Assembly: GCF_023897065.1 (NCBI RefSeq)
Contig: NZ_JAMHIV010000011.1
Span: forward strand, 124,001-188,000
DNA length: 64,000 bases
Origin: Crossiella sp. SN42
GTDB taxonomy: Bacteria; Actinomycetota; Actinomycetes; Mycobacteriales; Pseudonocardiaceae
Direction of reading: 5' to 3'
The notes beneath the pieces are model-generated. The model saw only the letters and a program-made list of their open reading frames with translations. It searched no databases and was not told the DNA's origin. Both the position numbers and the translations under genes were made by a program. Positions 56,657-64,000 of this stretch are shown one piece after another (position 1 is the stretch's first letter; each line of letters starts with the position of its first letter).

Positions 56657-56693
56657 GGCGGCCCAGTTCACGCCACTGGTGAACTGGGCCGCC
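56657..56693. promoter_or_regulatory. Perfect inverted repeat upstream of the TetR gene
   Basis: 15-bp perfect arms (56657-56671 and 56679-56693) around a 7-nt spacer; the left arm is GGCGGCCCAGTTCAC. It lies 39-75 nt before the TetR ATG. It could be an autoregulatory operator or, read as RNA, a terminator for transcripts coming through from the desaturase. Confidence 0.6.
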
Positions 56694-56762
56694 AACCCAA
56701 AACTGCCGGTAAGACCGCCCCCAACCAACCCCGGCCAACCCACCGCGAAGAACCCAGCAACA

Positions 56763-56943
56763 ACCTCTTGCGAAAGAGGCGTGGCGCGCCAGCGACACGC
56801 CGGGCTCTGAACTCAGCGGTGGGGTTGATTTTTTCGCGTCGCACGTTCGTGACCCCGGCACTCCGAAGCTTGCTTCGCGTGTGCCGGGGTCACGAACGTG
56901 CGACTCAGGAGCGAAAAAATCTCGCGCGCGGAGCGCGCCAATG
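56763..56943 (-). repeat. Dispersed ~180-bp structured repeat, copy 2
   Basis: Reverse complement of the repeat at 355-534, almost identical over its full length, with the same nested hairpins and AAAAAAT/ATTTTTT pair. On the minus strand it starts 2 nt after the desaturase stop codon, the same position and polarity as copy 1 after the thiolase stop. The open frames inside it are not credible genes. Confidence 0.85.
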
Positions 56944-56945
56944 TC

Positions 56946-57911
56946 TCAGTGCGCAGCTTCGGTAACCGTGATCCGCGCCAAGCGCTGCTCCGTCGGCCAC
57001 CGCACCGAGTAAGCCCACCCGAGCTTCTCGAAGATCCAAATGATCCGAGCGGAGGTGTCCAGCTGCCACTTCCGCACCCCGTGCCGGGCGCAGGTCGGGT
57101 CGGCGTGGTGCAGGTTGTGCCAGGACTCGCCGAAGCTCAGGATCGCCAGCGGCCAGAAGTTCGCCGCCTTGTCCTTGGACTTGAACGGCCGGTCGCCGAT
57201 CAGGTGGCAGATCGAGTTGGTCGACCAGGTCACGTGGTGCAGGAAGCCGACCCGGACGATGCCCGCCCAGAAAAACGCGGTCAGCGCGCCCCACCAGGAC
57301 CAGGTGATCAAGCCGCCCAGCACGCCCGGCAGCACGAAGGTGAGCAGGGTGAACAGGAAGAAGAACCGGTCGACCGAGCGGATGTCCTTGTCCGCGAGCA
57401 GGTCAGGCGCGAACCGCTCGGCGTTGGTCTTGTCCCGGTTGAGCGTCCAGCCCATGTGCGCGTGCCAGAAGCCCTTGGTCAGGCCCCACGGCGTGGTGCC
57501 GTGCAGCCACGGCGAGTGCGGGTCGCCCTCCTTGTCGGAGAAGGCGTGGTGCCGCCGGTGGTCGGCCACCCAGTGCAGGATCGAGCCCTGCACCGCCATC
57601 ATCCCGGCCACGGCCAGGCCGATCCGCAGTGGGCGCTTGGCCTTGAACGAGCCGTGCGTGAAGTGCCGATGGAAACCGATCGTCACGCCGAGGCCGGAGA
57701 GGTAGTAGAAGAACACGGCGAGGCCGATGTCCACCCAGCCCAGTCCCCACCCCCAGGCCAGCGGCACGGCCGCGATCAGCGCCAGGGTCGGCAGGATCAC
57801 GAAGGCACAGATGGTGATGTGCGCGGTGGTGGAGCGCGGCGCTCCCAGCATTGGCTTGGGGCCGCGCGTGGCGTCCTCGGTGGTGGTGGGAGTCTCGACG
57901 GTGGTCGTCAT
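56946..57911 (-). CDS. Fatty-acid (acyl-CoA) delta-9-type desaturase
   Basis: 321 residues. Membrane diiron enzyme that introduces a double bond into acyl chains. The three His boxes are intact: HRHFTH, HRRHH (DHRRHHAFSD) and HNLHH (SWHNLHHADPTCARHG). Four membrane segments lie around them. No fused cytochrome b5 or reductase domain is seen, so separate electron carriers are needed. Its promoter region holds two tandem palindromes (57965-57995), and copy 2 of the dispersed repeat follows the stop. Confidence 0.92.
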   Translation of the reverse strand: MTTTVETPTTTEDATRGPKPMLGAPRSTTAHITICAFVILPTLALIAAVPLAWGWGLGWVDIGLAVFFYYLSGLGVTIGFHRHFTHGSFKAKRPLRIGLAVAGMMAVQGSILHWVADHRRHHAFSDKEGDPHSPWLHGTTPWGLTKGFWHAHMGWTLNRDKTNAERFAPDLLADKDIRSVDRFFFLFTLLTFVLPGVLGGLITWSWWGALTAFFWAGIVRVGFLHHVTWSTNSICHLIGDRPFKSKDKAANFWPLAILSFGESWHNLHHADPTCARHGVRKWQLDTSARIIWIFEKLGWAYSVRWPTEQRLARITVTEAAH

Positions 57912-57964
57912 TCGATAGCTACCTCAGCGATGTGGGGGAAGGTCGAGGCGGTTCGGCACCCAAC

Positions 57965-57978
57965 TTACGGGACCGTAA
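57965..57978. promoter_or_regulatory. Desaturase operator, palindrome 1
   Basis: TTACGGGACCGTAA: 6-bp arms TTACGG/CCGTAA around GA. About 55 nt upstream of the desaturase ATG. Shares the TTACGnnnnCGTAA pattern with the adjacent palindrome. Confidence 0.6.
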
Positions 57979-57995
57979 CTTACGCCAGCGTAAGT
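57978..57995. promoter_or_regulatory. Desaturase operator, palindrome 2
   Basis: ACTTACGCCAGCGTAAGT: 8-bp perfect arms around CA. Its centre is 15 bp from that of the first palindrome. Length and symmetry suit a TetR-family dimer; the TetR gene at 55950 is the nearest candidate. Confidence 0.65.
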
Positions 57996-58130
57996 AAGGC
58001 CAACCCAACTCGCCAGACCACGTGTCACAGGTCTCGGTGTGTCTGGTTCCCCGGGCGTGTCGGTTCACGCGGATCTGACCCCAAGCTCACCTGAACGGCG
58101 CTAGCTCGACATGATCAGGACAATGCGCTG

Positions 58131-59324
58131 GTGGAGAACACCTCGGTCCGCCTGGACCCACCAGCCGCGCCGCCCCGGTCCCGCCGCACCGGACGGCGGA
58201 TCGTGGCGGCGGTGCTGGCCACCCTGCTGACGCTCACCCTGGGCGCGGGCGCGGTCGGCTGGTACTACAGCGGGGAGCTGCTCGTCCCCTACTCGGGTGA
58301 ACCGCAGTTCCGGGACACCGTGCTGGCCAGCACCAGCGCGACGGTGACCCTGGCGGACACCGAGAACTCCCGGCAGCCGGGCACGTTCACGCTGGTCTGG
58401 CCGGGTGGCGCGGCCAGGGTCGGGGAGATCACCCGACGTTCCGGCGAGCAGGTGGAGCGGCAGCTCACCGGCGGCGTGCCGGTGCCGGTCGGCACCAAGG
58501 TGCGCTTCGACAACGACGTGTTCAACGGCGACCCCAAGCAGGCCCTCGGACTGGACTTCAGCACCGTGTCCGTGGCCTCCGAGCTGGGCCCGATGCCGGC
58601 CTGGCTGGTGCGGCCGGAGCCCGCTAAGGACACCGGGCTGTGGGTGGTGCAGGTGCACGGGCGGGGCGCCAGCAGGGACGAGACGCTGCGCGTGGTGCCG
58701 GCACTCCGGAAACTCGGATTGGCCAGTCTTTCGGTTACTTACCGCAATGACAAAGGCGCGCCAATTTCACCCGATGGGCTGTATCACCTGGGCGACTCAG
58801 AATGGCGGGACGCGGAAGAGGCGGTGCGGTTCGCGTTGCGGAACGGGGCCCGCCGGGTGGTGCTGTTCGGTTACTCGATGGGCGGGGCCATCATCGGCCA
58901 GCTGCTGGCCCGCTCCCCGCTGGCCGGGCAGGTGGCCGCGGTCGTGCTGGACGCACCCGTGCTGAGCTGGCGGAAGACCCTGGACTGGCAGGCCGGTGAG
59001 CGGGGCCTGCCGCAGTTCCTGACCCCGATCGCGGAGGTGGTCTCCCGCTGGCGCTCCGGCATCGACTTCGACCGGCTGGAGCTGATCGAGCGCCCGCCCG
59101 CGACCAAGCCGCCCACCCTGCTCATCCACGGCGCGGCCGACGGCACGGTGCCCGTGCAGGCCAGCCGCGACCTGGCCGAACAGGCCAGGCGGCTGGGCTG
59201 GCCGCTGGAGTACCAGGAGGTCCCCGGCGCCGACCACGTGGCCGCGTGGAACCTGAATCCCGCCGCCTACGAGCAGCGGATCAGCGGTTTCCTCAGCCGG
59301 ACGCTCGCCCTGCCCCCGGCCTGA
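58131..59324 (+). CDS. Membrane-anchored alpha/beta hydrolase
   Basis: 397 residues. One N-terminal membrane anchor (IVAAVLATLLTLTLGAGAVGWYY, about 25-47), an extracytoplasmic linker domain of about 100 residues, and then a hydrolase: VVQVHGRGASRDETL, VVLFGYSMGGAIIGQL (nucleophile Ser), LLIHGAADGTVPV (Asp) and VPGADHVAAWNLNP (His). This is the prolyl-oligopeptidase/BD-FAE-like group; the substrate is unknown. GTG 58131 follows TCAGGACAATGC. Divergent from the desaturase. Confidence 0.83.
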   Translation: MENTSVRLDPPAAPPRSRRTGRRIVAAVLATLLTLTLGAGAVGWYYSGELLVPYSGEPQFRDTVLASTSATVTLADTENSRQPGTFTLVWPGGAARVGEITRRSGEQVERQLTGGVPVPVGTKVRFDNDVFNGDPKQALGLDFSTVSVASELGPMPAWLVRPEPAKDTGLWVVQVHGRGASRDETLRVVPALRKLGLASLSVTYRNDKGAPISPDGLYHLGDSEWRDAEEAVRFALRNGARRVVLFGYSMGGAIIGQLLARSPLAGQVAAVVLDAPVLSWRKTLDWQAGERGLPQFLTPIAEVVSRWRSGIDFDRLELIERPPATKPPTLLIHGAADGTVPVQASRDLAEQARRLGWPLEYQEVPGADHVAAWNLNPAAYEQRISGFLSRTLALPPA

Positions 59325-59463
59325 CCTGCGCGGCGACCGCGCAGGGGCCACGGTCCGGAACTCGCCAACCTGATGTTCATTTGTGGCAAACCCAGCCGGA
59401 TGTCACAGCGCGCGGGCCGGATATGTAACGATGTCCGGGCGGACGCGCAGCCGGTGTCCGTGA

Positions 59464-59534
59464 TCCGCCGTGGTGTAACGGCAGCACCTCGGATTTTGGT
59501 TCCGATGGTCCAGGTTCGAATCCTGGCGGCGGAG
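59464..59534 (+). tRNA. tRNA-Gln (UUG anticodon)
   Basis: 71-nt cloverleaf: acceptor TCCGCCG/CGGCGGA, anticodon stem TCGGA/TCCGA with loop TTTTGGT (anticodon UUG), T stem CCAGG/CCTGG with loop TTCGAAT, discriminator G. CCA is not encoded. Free-standing between the hydrolase and the diguanylate cyclase. Confidence 0.93.
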
Positions 59535-59568
59535 CGGTGCGGACTCGGGGGAGGGTCCAACCCGAACG

Positions 59569-61335
59569 GTGGACAACCGGCGGCTATGCGACACGTCAGT
59601 AAGGGGGTGTGCGCCACTGTCCTCGGAAACGGTCGACAGGCGGGACGGCCCCTTGCCCACGCGTTCTGAGCTCTCCGAAGCGTGGTTGGTGGGGCGTGCC
59701 CGCGAACTGTCCGCCGTCGCGCAGAACAGCGAGCTGGGCACCCAGCTCAACGCCGCCCAGGAGACCGACGAGCTGCTCACCGAGGCCCAGCGGCGCGGTG
59801 AGCCCTGGATGGTCGGCGAGATCCTGCGCTGCGCCGCCGTGGTCCGCCTGGTCACCCCCAGCATCGCCGACGACGCGGAGCCGTTGCTGGAGGAGATGAT
59901 CGCGCACACCCGCAGGCACGGGCTGCTCGTGCTGGAGGCCGACGCGCACGCGCTGTCCGGCCGCCGCGCGCTGATGGCCGACCGCGAGGACGCCGCGCTC
60001 TCCTCCATCGCCAAGGCGCTGGCCATGCTCGACGACGAACCCGCCCCCGACGCGCTGCTGCCGCGCCGCCAGTGGGACCGGCTGCTGGTCTCCGCGCTGG
60101 TCGACATCGGCCTGGTGCTCACCCAGCTCGGCGTCTACGACATGGCCGACCGGGAGCTGGCCAAGGCCAACCAGCACATCCGGCACTCCGGCGGCCCGCA
60201 CGACATCGCGGTGCACCTGATCAACCGGGTCCGGCTGCAGCTGGGCTGGGGCCTGCGGCTGGAGCGGGTGGACAAGGACGAGGACGCGGTGGACCGCTTC
60301 GCCACCGCCTCGGCCATCGCGGTCGCGGTGGAGGGGCCGTGGCGGGAGTCGCTGTTCCCGCGCCGCACCGACCTGCCCGCGGCCGCCCAGGTGCCGGTGC
60401 TCGGCGCCGCGCACGCGCTGGCCCGGCCGGGGCTCGAGCACGTGGACCGGCTCAAGGAGCTGCTCGACGTGTCCATGTACCCGCCCGAGCTGATCATGAC
60501 CTCGATCGCGCTGGCGCGCTCCCTGGCCGAGGGCGACCGGCACGAGGAGGCGCTCTCCGCGCTGACCAAGGTGCGCATGCAGCTGGAGCACGACACCTCC
60601 GAGCCCTCGCTGCGGCTGTGCCTGGTGCGCGAGTTCGCCCGGCTGTCCGGGCCGGACTCCAGGGCCACCAACACCGCGCTCTCGGAGTACGCCAACGAGC
60701 TGGAGAACGAGCTGTGGGGGCTGGCCCGCACCCGTGAGTCCACCCTGCGCACCCGGCTGGACCACGAGCGGCTGACCCGCAAGCACGGCGCGATGGCCCA
60801 GCAGGCGCTGCAGGACCCGCTCACCGGCCTGCCCAACCGGCGCGCGCTGGACGAGCGGATGGACACCCTGTTCAACGCGCCGGGCGCCTACCCGCTGTCC
60901 ATCGCGCTGATCGACCTGGACGGGTTCAAGGGCGTCAACGACCGGTACTCCCATGCCGAGGGCGACGACGTGCTGCGCGCGGTGGCCAGCACGATCAGGG
61001 ACGCGCTGCGCGGGGACGACCTGGTGGCCCGCTACGGCGGCGACGAGTTCGTGGTGCTGCTGCCGGGCGCGCCCATCTCGGCCGCCGAGGCCGCGCTGAA
61101 CCGCGCGGTGGACGCGGTCGACCGGCTGCCGGCGCACCTGTCGCGGGGGGTCACCCTCTCCATCGGCGTCGTCGCCGTGTTCCCGCAGGAAAGCCCAGGT
61201 CAAGCGTTGTCCAGGGCGGACTCGGCGATGTACTGCGCCAAGCGCGAGGGCGGCAACCGGGTCTCCGGCGGCCCGGCCGAGAGCCCGCTGGACAGCTACA
61301 GCCACCCCGGACTGCTCCCGCCGGTCGCACCATAG
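59569..61335 (+). CDS. Diguanylate cyclase with TPR-like sensor region
   Basis: 588 residues. The N-terminal ~400 residues are helical with TPR-like repeats (DIGLVLTQLGVYDMADRELAKANQHIRHS; RSLAEGDRHEEALSALTKVRMQLEHD), then a short coiled coil, then a GGDEF domain. The domain has DPLTGLPNRRALDERM, LIDLDGFKGVNDRYSHAEGDDVLRAVA and the active-site YGGDEF (residues 489-494). It should make cyclic di-GMP, which in actinomycetes controls development. No EAL domain. GTG 59569 is used; TTG 59653 would drop a poorly conserved lead. Its stop codon lies inside the palindrome that follows. Confidence 0.88.
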   Translation: MDNRRLCDTSVRGCAPLSSETVDRRDGPLPTRSELSEAWLVGRARELSAVAQNSELGTQLNAAQETDELLTEAQRRGEPWMVGEILRCAAVVRLVTPSIADDAEPLLEEMIAHTRRHGLLVLEADAHALSGRRALMADREDAALSSIAKALAMLDDEPAPDALLPRRQWDRLLVSALVDIGLVLTQLGVYDMADRELAKANQHIRHSGGPHDIAVHLINRVRLQLGWGLRLERVDKDEDAVDRFATASAIAVAVEGPWRESLFPRRTDLPAAAQVPVLGAAHALARPGLEHVDRLKELLDVSMYPPELIMTSIALARSLAEGDRHEEALSALTKVRMQLEHDTSEPSLRLCLVREFARLSGPDSRATNTALSEYANELENELWGLARTRESTLRTRLDHERLTRKHGAMAQQALQDPLTGLPNRRALDERMDTLFNAPGAYPLSIALIDLDGFKGVNDRYSHAEGDDVLRAVASTIRDALRGDDLVARYGGDEFVVLLPGAPISAAEAALNRAVDAVDRLPAHLSRGVTLSIGVVAVFPQESPGQALSRADSAMYCAKREGGNRVSGGPAESPLDSYSHPGLLPPVAP

Positions 61336-61496
61336 GGTGTGTCCGCTGGGGCGCGCACGCGATCGCCGGGCCCAAGTCGTTCCGGACGGCACCGCCGGAA
61401 CAGCCGAGTACGCCCAGTACGAGGCTGCTCCGACGGCACCGTCCGGAACGACTTGGACTCCGGCGCTCACGCACGCGCCCCAGCGGACACACCCTA
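61333..61496. repeat. 164-bp nested palindrome (REP/MITE-like or terminator)
   Basis: The outer arms are 23-bp perfect inverted repeats (61333-61355 and 61474-61496; arm TAGGGTGTGTCCGCTGG...). A middle pair has AAGTCGTTCCGGACGG against CCGTCCGGAACGACTT. An inner pair has CGGAACAGCC...GTAC against GTAC...GGCTGCTCCG. The whole can fold into one long stem. The first three bases are the stop TAG of the diguanylate cyclase gene. The layered symmetry with few mismatches suggests a mobile palindromic element or a large terminator. Confidence 0.8.
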
Positions 61497-61577
61497 GGAT
61501 CGTCGGGGCGCGGCCCCCCGTCGCGGGGTGGTCCGCACCTCGACCTCCACACGACGGCAGGCAGGGAGATCCACCCC

Positions 61578-63065
61578 ATGCTCCAGGGCGACGTCGGCCC
61601 CATCACCGCGATCGTGCTCGCCGCTGGCGAAGGCACTCGCATGCGCTCGGCCACCCCGAAGGTGCTGCACCGGCTGGCCGGTCGCACCCTCGTCGAACAC
61701 GCGGTGCGCGCCGCGGCCGAGCTGGGCCCCGACCACCTCGCGGTGGTGGTCGGGCACGGCAGGGAGGCGGTGCGGGACCACCTCGACACCGTCGGCAAGG
61801 CGCTGGACCGGGAGGTCCGGACCGCGGTGCAGGAACAGCGCAACGGCACCGGGCACGCGGTCAGCTGCGCGCTGGAGGCGCTGCCGGCCGACCTGGCCGG
61901 GGTGGTCGTGGTGACCTACGGCGACGTGCCGCTGCTGGACGCGGAGACCCTGCGCGGCCTGCTCGCCGAGCACCGGCACGCGGGCAACGCGGTCACCGTG
62001 CTCACCGCCAAGGTGGCCGACCCGACCGGTTACGGCCGGATCGTGCGGGACACCACCGGGGTGGTGACCGCGATCGTGGAGCAGAAGGACGCCGACGAGG
62101 CGCAGCGGGCCATCCAGGAGATCAACTCCGGGGTGTACGCCTTCGACGCGGACGTGCTGCGCGGCGCGATCGGCAGGCTGTCCACCGACAACGCCCAGGG
62201 CGAGCTGTACCTGACCGACGTGCTCGCCATCGCCCGCGGCGACGGGCTGCGGGTGGGCGCGCTGGTCAGCGGGGACGCCTGGCTGGTGGAGGGCGTCAAC
62301 GACCGGGTGCAGCTGGCCAGGCTGGGCGCGGAGCTGAACCGGCGGCTGCTGGAGCGCTGGATGCGCGAGGGCGTCACCGTGATCGACCCGGCCTCGGTGT
62401 GGCTGGACGCGGACGTGGTGCTGGCCCGCGACGTCACCCTGCACCCCGGCGTGCAGCTGCGCGAGGGCGTGCGGGTCGGCGAGGGCGCGGAGATCGGCCC
62501 GGACACCACGCTGGCCGACTCGGTGGTGGAGGCAGGCGCGAAGGTCATCCGCACGCACGGTTCCGGCGCGGTGATCGGGGAGAACGCCGTGGTCGGGCCG
62601 TTCGCCTACCTGCGGCCGGGCAGCAGGCTCGGGGTCAAGGGCAAGATCGGCGCCTTCGTGGAGACCAAGAACGCGACCATCGGCGAGGGCTCCAAGGTGC
62701 CGCATCTCACGTACGTGGGGGATGCCACGATCGGTGAGTTCTCCAACATCGGCGCCGCTTCAGTTTTCGTGAACTACGACGGCGTCAGCAAGCACCACAC
62801 GACGATCGGCTCGCACTGCCGCACGGGCTCGGACACCATGTTCATCGCGCCTGTGACCATTGGCGATGGGGCCTACACGGCGGCCGGGTCGGTGATCACC
62901 AACGACGTGCCGCCGGGGGCCATGGCGGTGGCAAGGGCCAAGCAGCGGAACATCACCGGATGGGTGGAGCGCAAGCGCCCCGGCACCGCCGCGGCTGATG
63001 CTGCCGCGCGAGCACTCGCTGTCACCAGCGATGATGGGGGCAAACACCAGCCAAACGGGGAGTGA
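61578..63065 (+). CDS. glmU: Bifunctional UDP-GlcNAc pyrophosphorylase / GlcN-1-P acetyltransferase
   Basis: 495 residues. It makes UDP-N-acetylglucosamine for the cell wall. The pyrophosphorylase domain has AIVLAAGEGTRMRSATPKVLH, EQRNGTGHAV, YGDVPLL and LVEGVNDRVQLA. The left-handed beta-helix acetyltransferase domain follows (hexapeptide repeats from about 270) with RPGSRLGVKGKIGAFVETKNATIGEG, VNYDG and GSDTMFIAPVTIGDGAYTAAGSVI. The C-terminal tail of about 35 residues is long and polar, as in Actinobacteria. It is followed 1 nt later by prs. Confidence 0.96.
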   Translation: MLQGDVGPITAIVLAAGEGTRMRSATPKVLHRLAGRTLVEHAVRAAAELGPDHLAVVVGHGREAVRDHLDTVGKALDREVRTAVQEQRNGTGHAVSCALEALPADLAGVVVVTYGDVPLLDAETLRGLLAEHRHAGNAVTVLTAKVADPTGYGRIVRDTTGVVTAIVEQKDADEAQRAIQEINSGVYAFDADVLRGAIGRLSTDNAQGELYLTDVLAIARGDGLRVGALVSGDAWLVEGVNDRVQLARLGAELNRRLLERWMREGVTVIDPASVWLDADVVLARDVTLHPGVQLREGVRVGEGAEIGPDTTLADSVVEAGAKVIRTHGSGAVIGENAVVGPFAYLRPGSRLGVKGKIGAFVETKNATIGEGSKVPHLTYVGDATIGEFSNIGAASVFVNYDGVSKHHTTIGSHCRTGSDTMFIAPVTIGDGAYTAAGSVITNDVPPGAMAVARAKQRNITGWVERKRPGTAAADAAARALAVTSDDGGKHQPNGE

Positions 63066-63066
63066 A

Positions 63067-64000
63067 ATGACCGTGAGCGCGATGTCGGCGACCCCCAAGA
63101 AGAGCTTGATGCTCTTCTCCGGGCGCAGCCACCCCGAGTTGGCCGACGAGGTGGCCAAGCACCTGGACGTGACGGTGACCCCGCAGGCGGCCTACGAGTT
63201 CGCCAACGGGGAGATCTTCGTCCGGTTCGAGGAGTCGGTGCGCGGGTGCGACGCGTTCGTCATCCAGAGCCACTGCGAGCCGATCAACACCTGGGTGATG
63301 GAACAGCTGATCATGGTGGACGCGCTCAAGCGCGCCAGCGCCAAGCGGATCACCGTGATCATGCCGTTCTACCCGTACGCCAGGCAGGACAAGAAGCACC
63401 GCGGCCGGGAGCCGATCTCGGCCCGGCTGATCGCCGACCTGTTCAAGGTGGCCGGGGCTGACCGGATCATGACCGTGGACCTGCACACCGCGCAGATCCA
63501 GGGCTTCTTCGACGGTCCGGTGGACCACCTGCTGGCGATGCGGCTGCTCGCCGACTACGTGGGCGAGAAGTACTCGGGGCGGGACATCACGGTCGTCTCC
63601 CCCGACTCCGGCCGCACCAAGCTCGCGGAGAAGTGGGCGGACACCCTGGGCGGCTGCCCGATCGCCTTCATCCACAAGACCCGCGACCCGCTCAAGCCGA
63701 ACGAGGTGGTGGCCAACCGGGTGGTCGGCGAGGTGCGCGGGCGGCTGTGCGTGGTGATCGACGACATGGTCGACACCGGCGGCACCATCGCCAAGGCGGC
63801 CGACCAGCTGCGGGCCGAGGGCGCGGCGGACGTGATCATCGCGGCCACCCACGGCATCCTCAGCAACAACGCGCCGAAGAAGCTCACCGAGTGCGGCGCC
63901 AGCGAGGTCATCTTCACCAACACGCTGCCCATCCCGCCGGAGAAGCAGTTCCCCGGCCTGAAGGTGCTCAGCATCGCCCCGCTGCTGGCCAAGGCCATCC
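63067..64000 (+). CDS. prs: Ribose-phosphate pyrophosphokinase, N-terminal part
   Basis: The gene runs off the right edge; 311 residues are visible of about 325. It makes PRPP from ribose-5-phosphate and ATP. Motifs: LMLFSGRSHPELADEVA, FANGEIFVRFEESVRGCDAFVIQS, MPFYPYARQDKKHRGREPISA, TVDLHTAQIQGFFDGPVDHL, SPDSGRTKLAEKWAD (flexible loop with Lys) and VIDDMVDTGGTIAKAA (PRPP-binding). Sits directly after glmU, the usual order. Confidence 0.96.
   Translation, partial: MTVSAMSATPKKSLMLFSGRSHPELADEVAKHLDVTVTPQAAYEFANGEIFVRFEESVRGCDAFVIQSHCEPINTWVMEQLIMVDALKRASAKRITVIMPFYPYARQDKKHRGREPISARLIADLFKVAGADRIMTVDLHTAQIQGFFDGPVDHLLAMRLLADYVGEKYSGRDITVVSPDSGRTKLAEKWADTLGGCPIAFIHKTRDPLKPNEVVANRVVGEVRGRLCVVIDDMVDTGGTIAKAADQLRAEGAADVIIAATHGILSNNAPKKLTECGASEVIFTNTLPIPPEKQFPGLKVLSIAPLLAKAI

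Overview
The window is very GC-rich DNA in which nearly every reading frame is open. GTG starts are common, and overlapping ATGA or GTGA junctions link several genes. The gene order prs - glmU - (GGDEF) - desaturase/TetR - mfd - surA-like - mazG - lytic transglycosylases - eno - ftsB/divIC - DUF501 - ppx matches the block known from mycobacteria and other Actinobacteria (Rv1017c to Rv1026). Together with class F sortase, DUF5753 regulators and MpaB-type proteins, this points to a filamentous actinomycete, most likely in the Pseudonocardiales. The species cannot be fixed from the sequence.

Layout. 1-5.2 kb: the end of a thiolase, a Bax-inhibitor-like membrane protein, a cell-surface protein with its class F sortase, and a membrane-anchored pentapeptide-repeat protein. 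5.2-10.6 kb: a PQQ module. It has a secreted PQQ-type sugar dehydrogenase divergent from a complete pqqA-C-D-E-B operon (pqqA encodes only 29 residues), followed by a convergent ArsR-type regulator. 10.7-18.7 kb: a secreted endonuclease/exonuclease/phosphatase protein, a Fic protein, a NarL-type and an OmpR-type two-component system, an MpaB-like protein and a degenerate hydrolase. 19-25.1 kb: XRE regulators, a replication-relaxation protein and a large serine recombinase, ending in an antisense tRNA with a UAA anticodon but a short variable loop; this looks like a small integrative element or its remnant. 25.2-26.6 kb: an ATP-grasp peptide maturase preceded at 3 nt by a 39-residue charged peptide, a candidate RiPP (graspetide-like) system. 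26.7-31.7 kb: type II NADH dehydrogenase, small membrane proteins, a family 5-like uracil-DNA glycosylase and an S10 carboxypeptidase. 31.7-37.3 kb: a complete oligopeptide ABC transporter (A-B-C-D-F). 37.6-51.3 kb: the conserved core block ppx to mfd with three lytic transglycosylases. 51.4-57.9 kb: hydrolase, duplicated-domain secreted protein, a second PQQ-type dehydrogenase (lipoprotein), an MFS exporter, a TetR regulator and a fatty-acid desaturase with twin palindromic operators. 58.1-64 kb: a membrane hydrolase, tRNA-Gln, a diguanylate cyclase, glmU and the start of prs.

How parts may work together. The pqq operon would make the cofactor for the two sugar dehydrogenases in the window. 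One of these is divergent from the operon and has two LacI-type operator-like sites. The two strongest candidates for undescribed biology are the 39-residue peptide/ATP-grasp pair at 25.2-26.6 kb and a ~180-bp structured repeat that occurs twice, 56 kb apart. Both repeat copies start 2-3 nt after a stop codon and have the same polarity relative to the upstream gene. A separate 164-bp nested palindrome begins exactly at the stop codon of the diguanylate cyclase gene.
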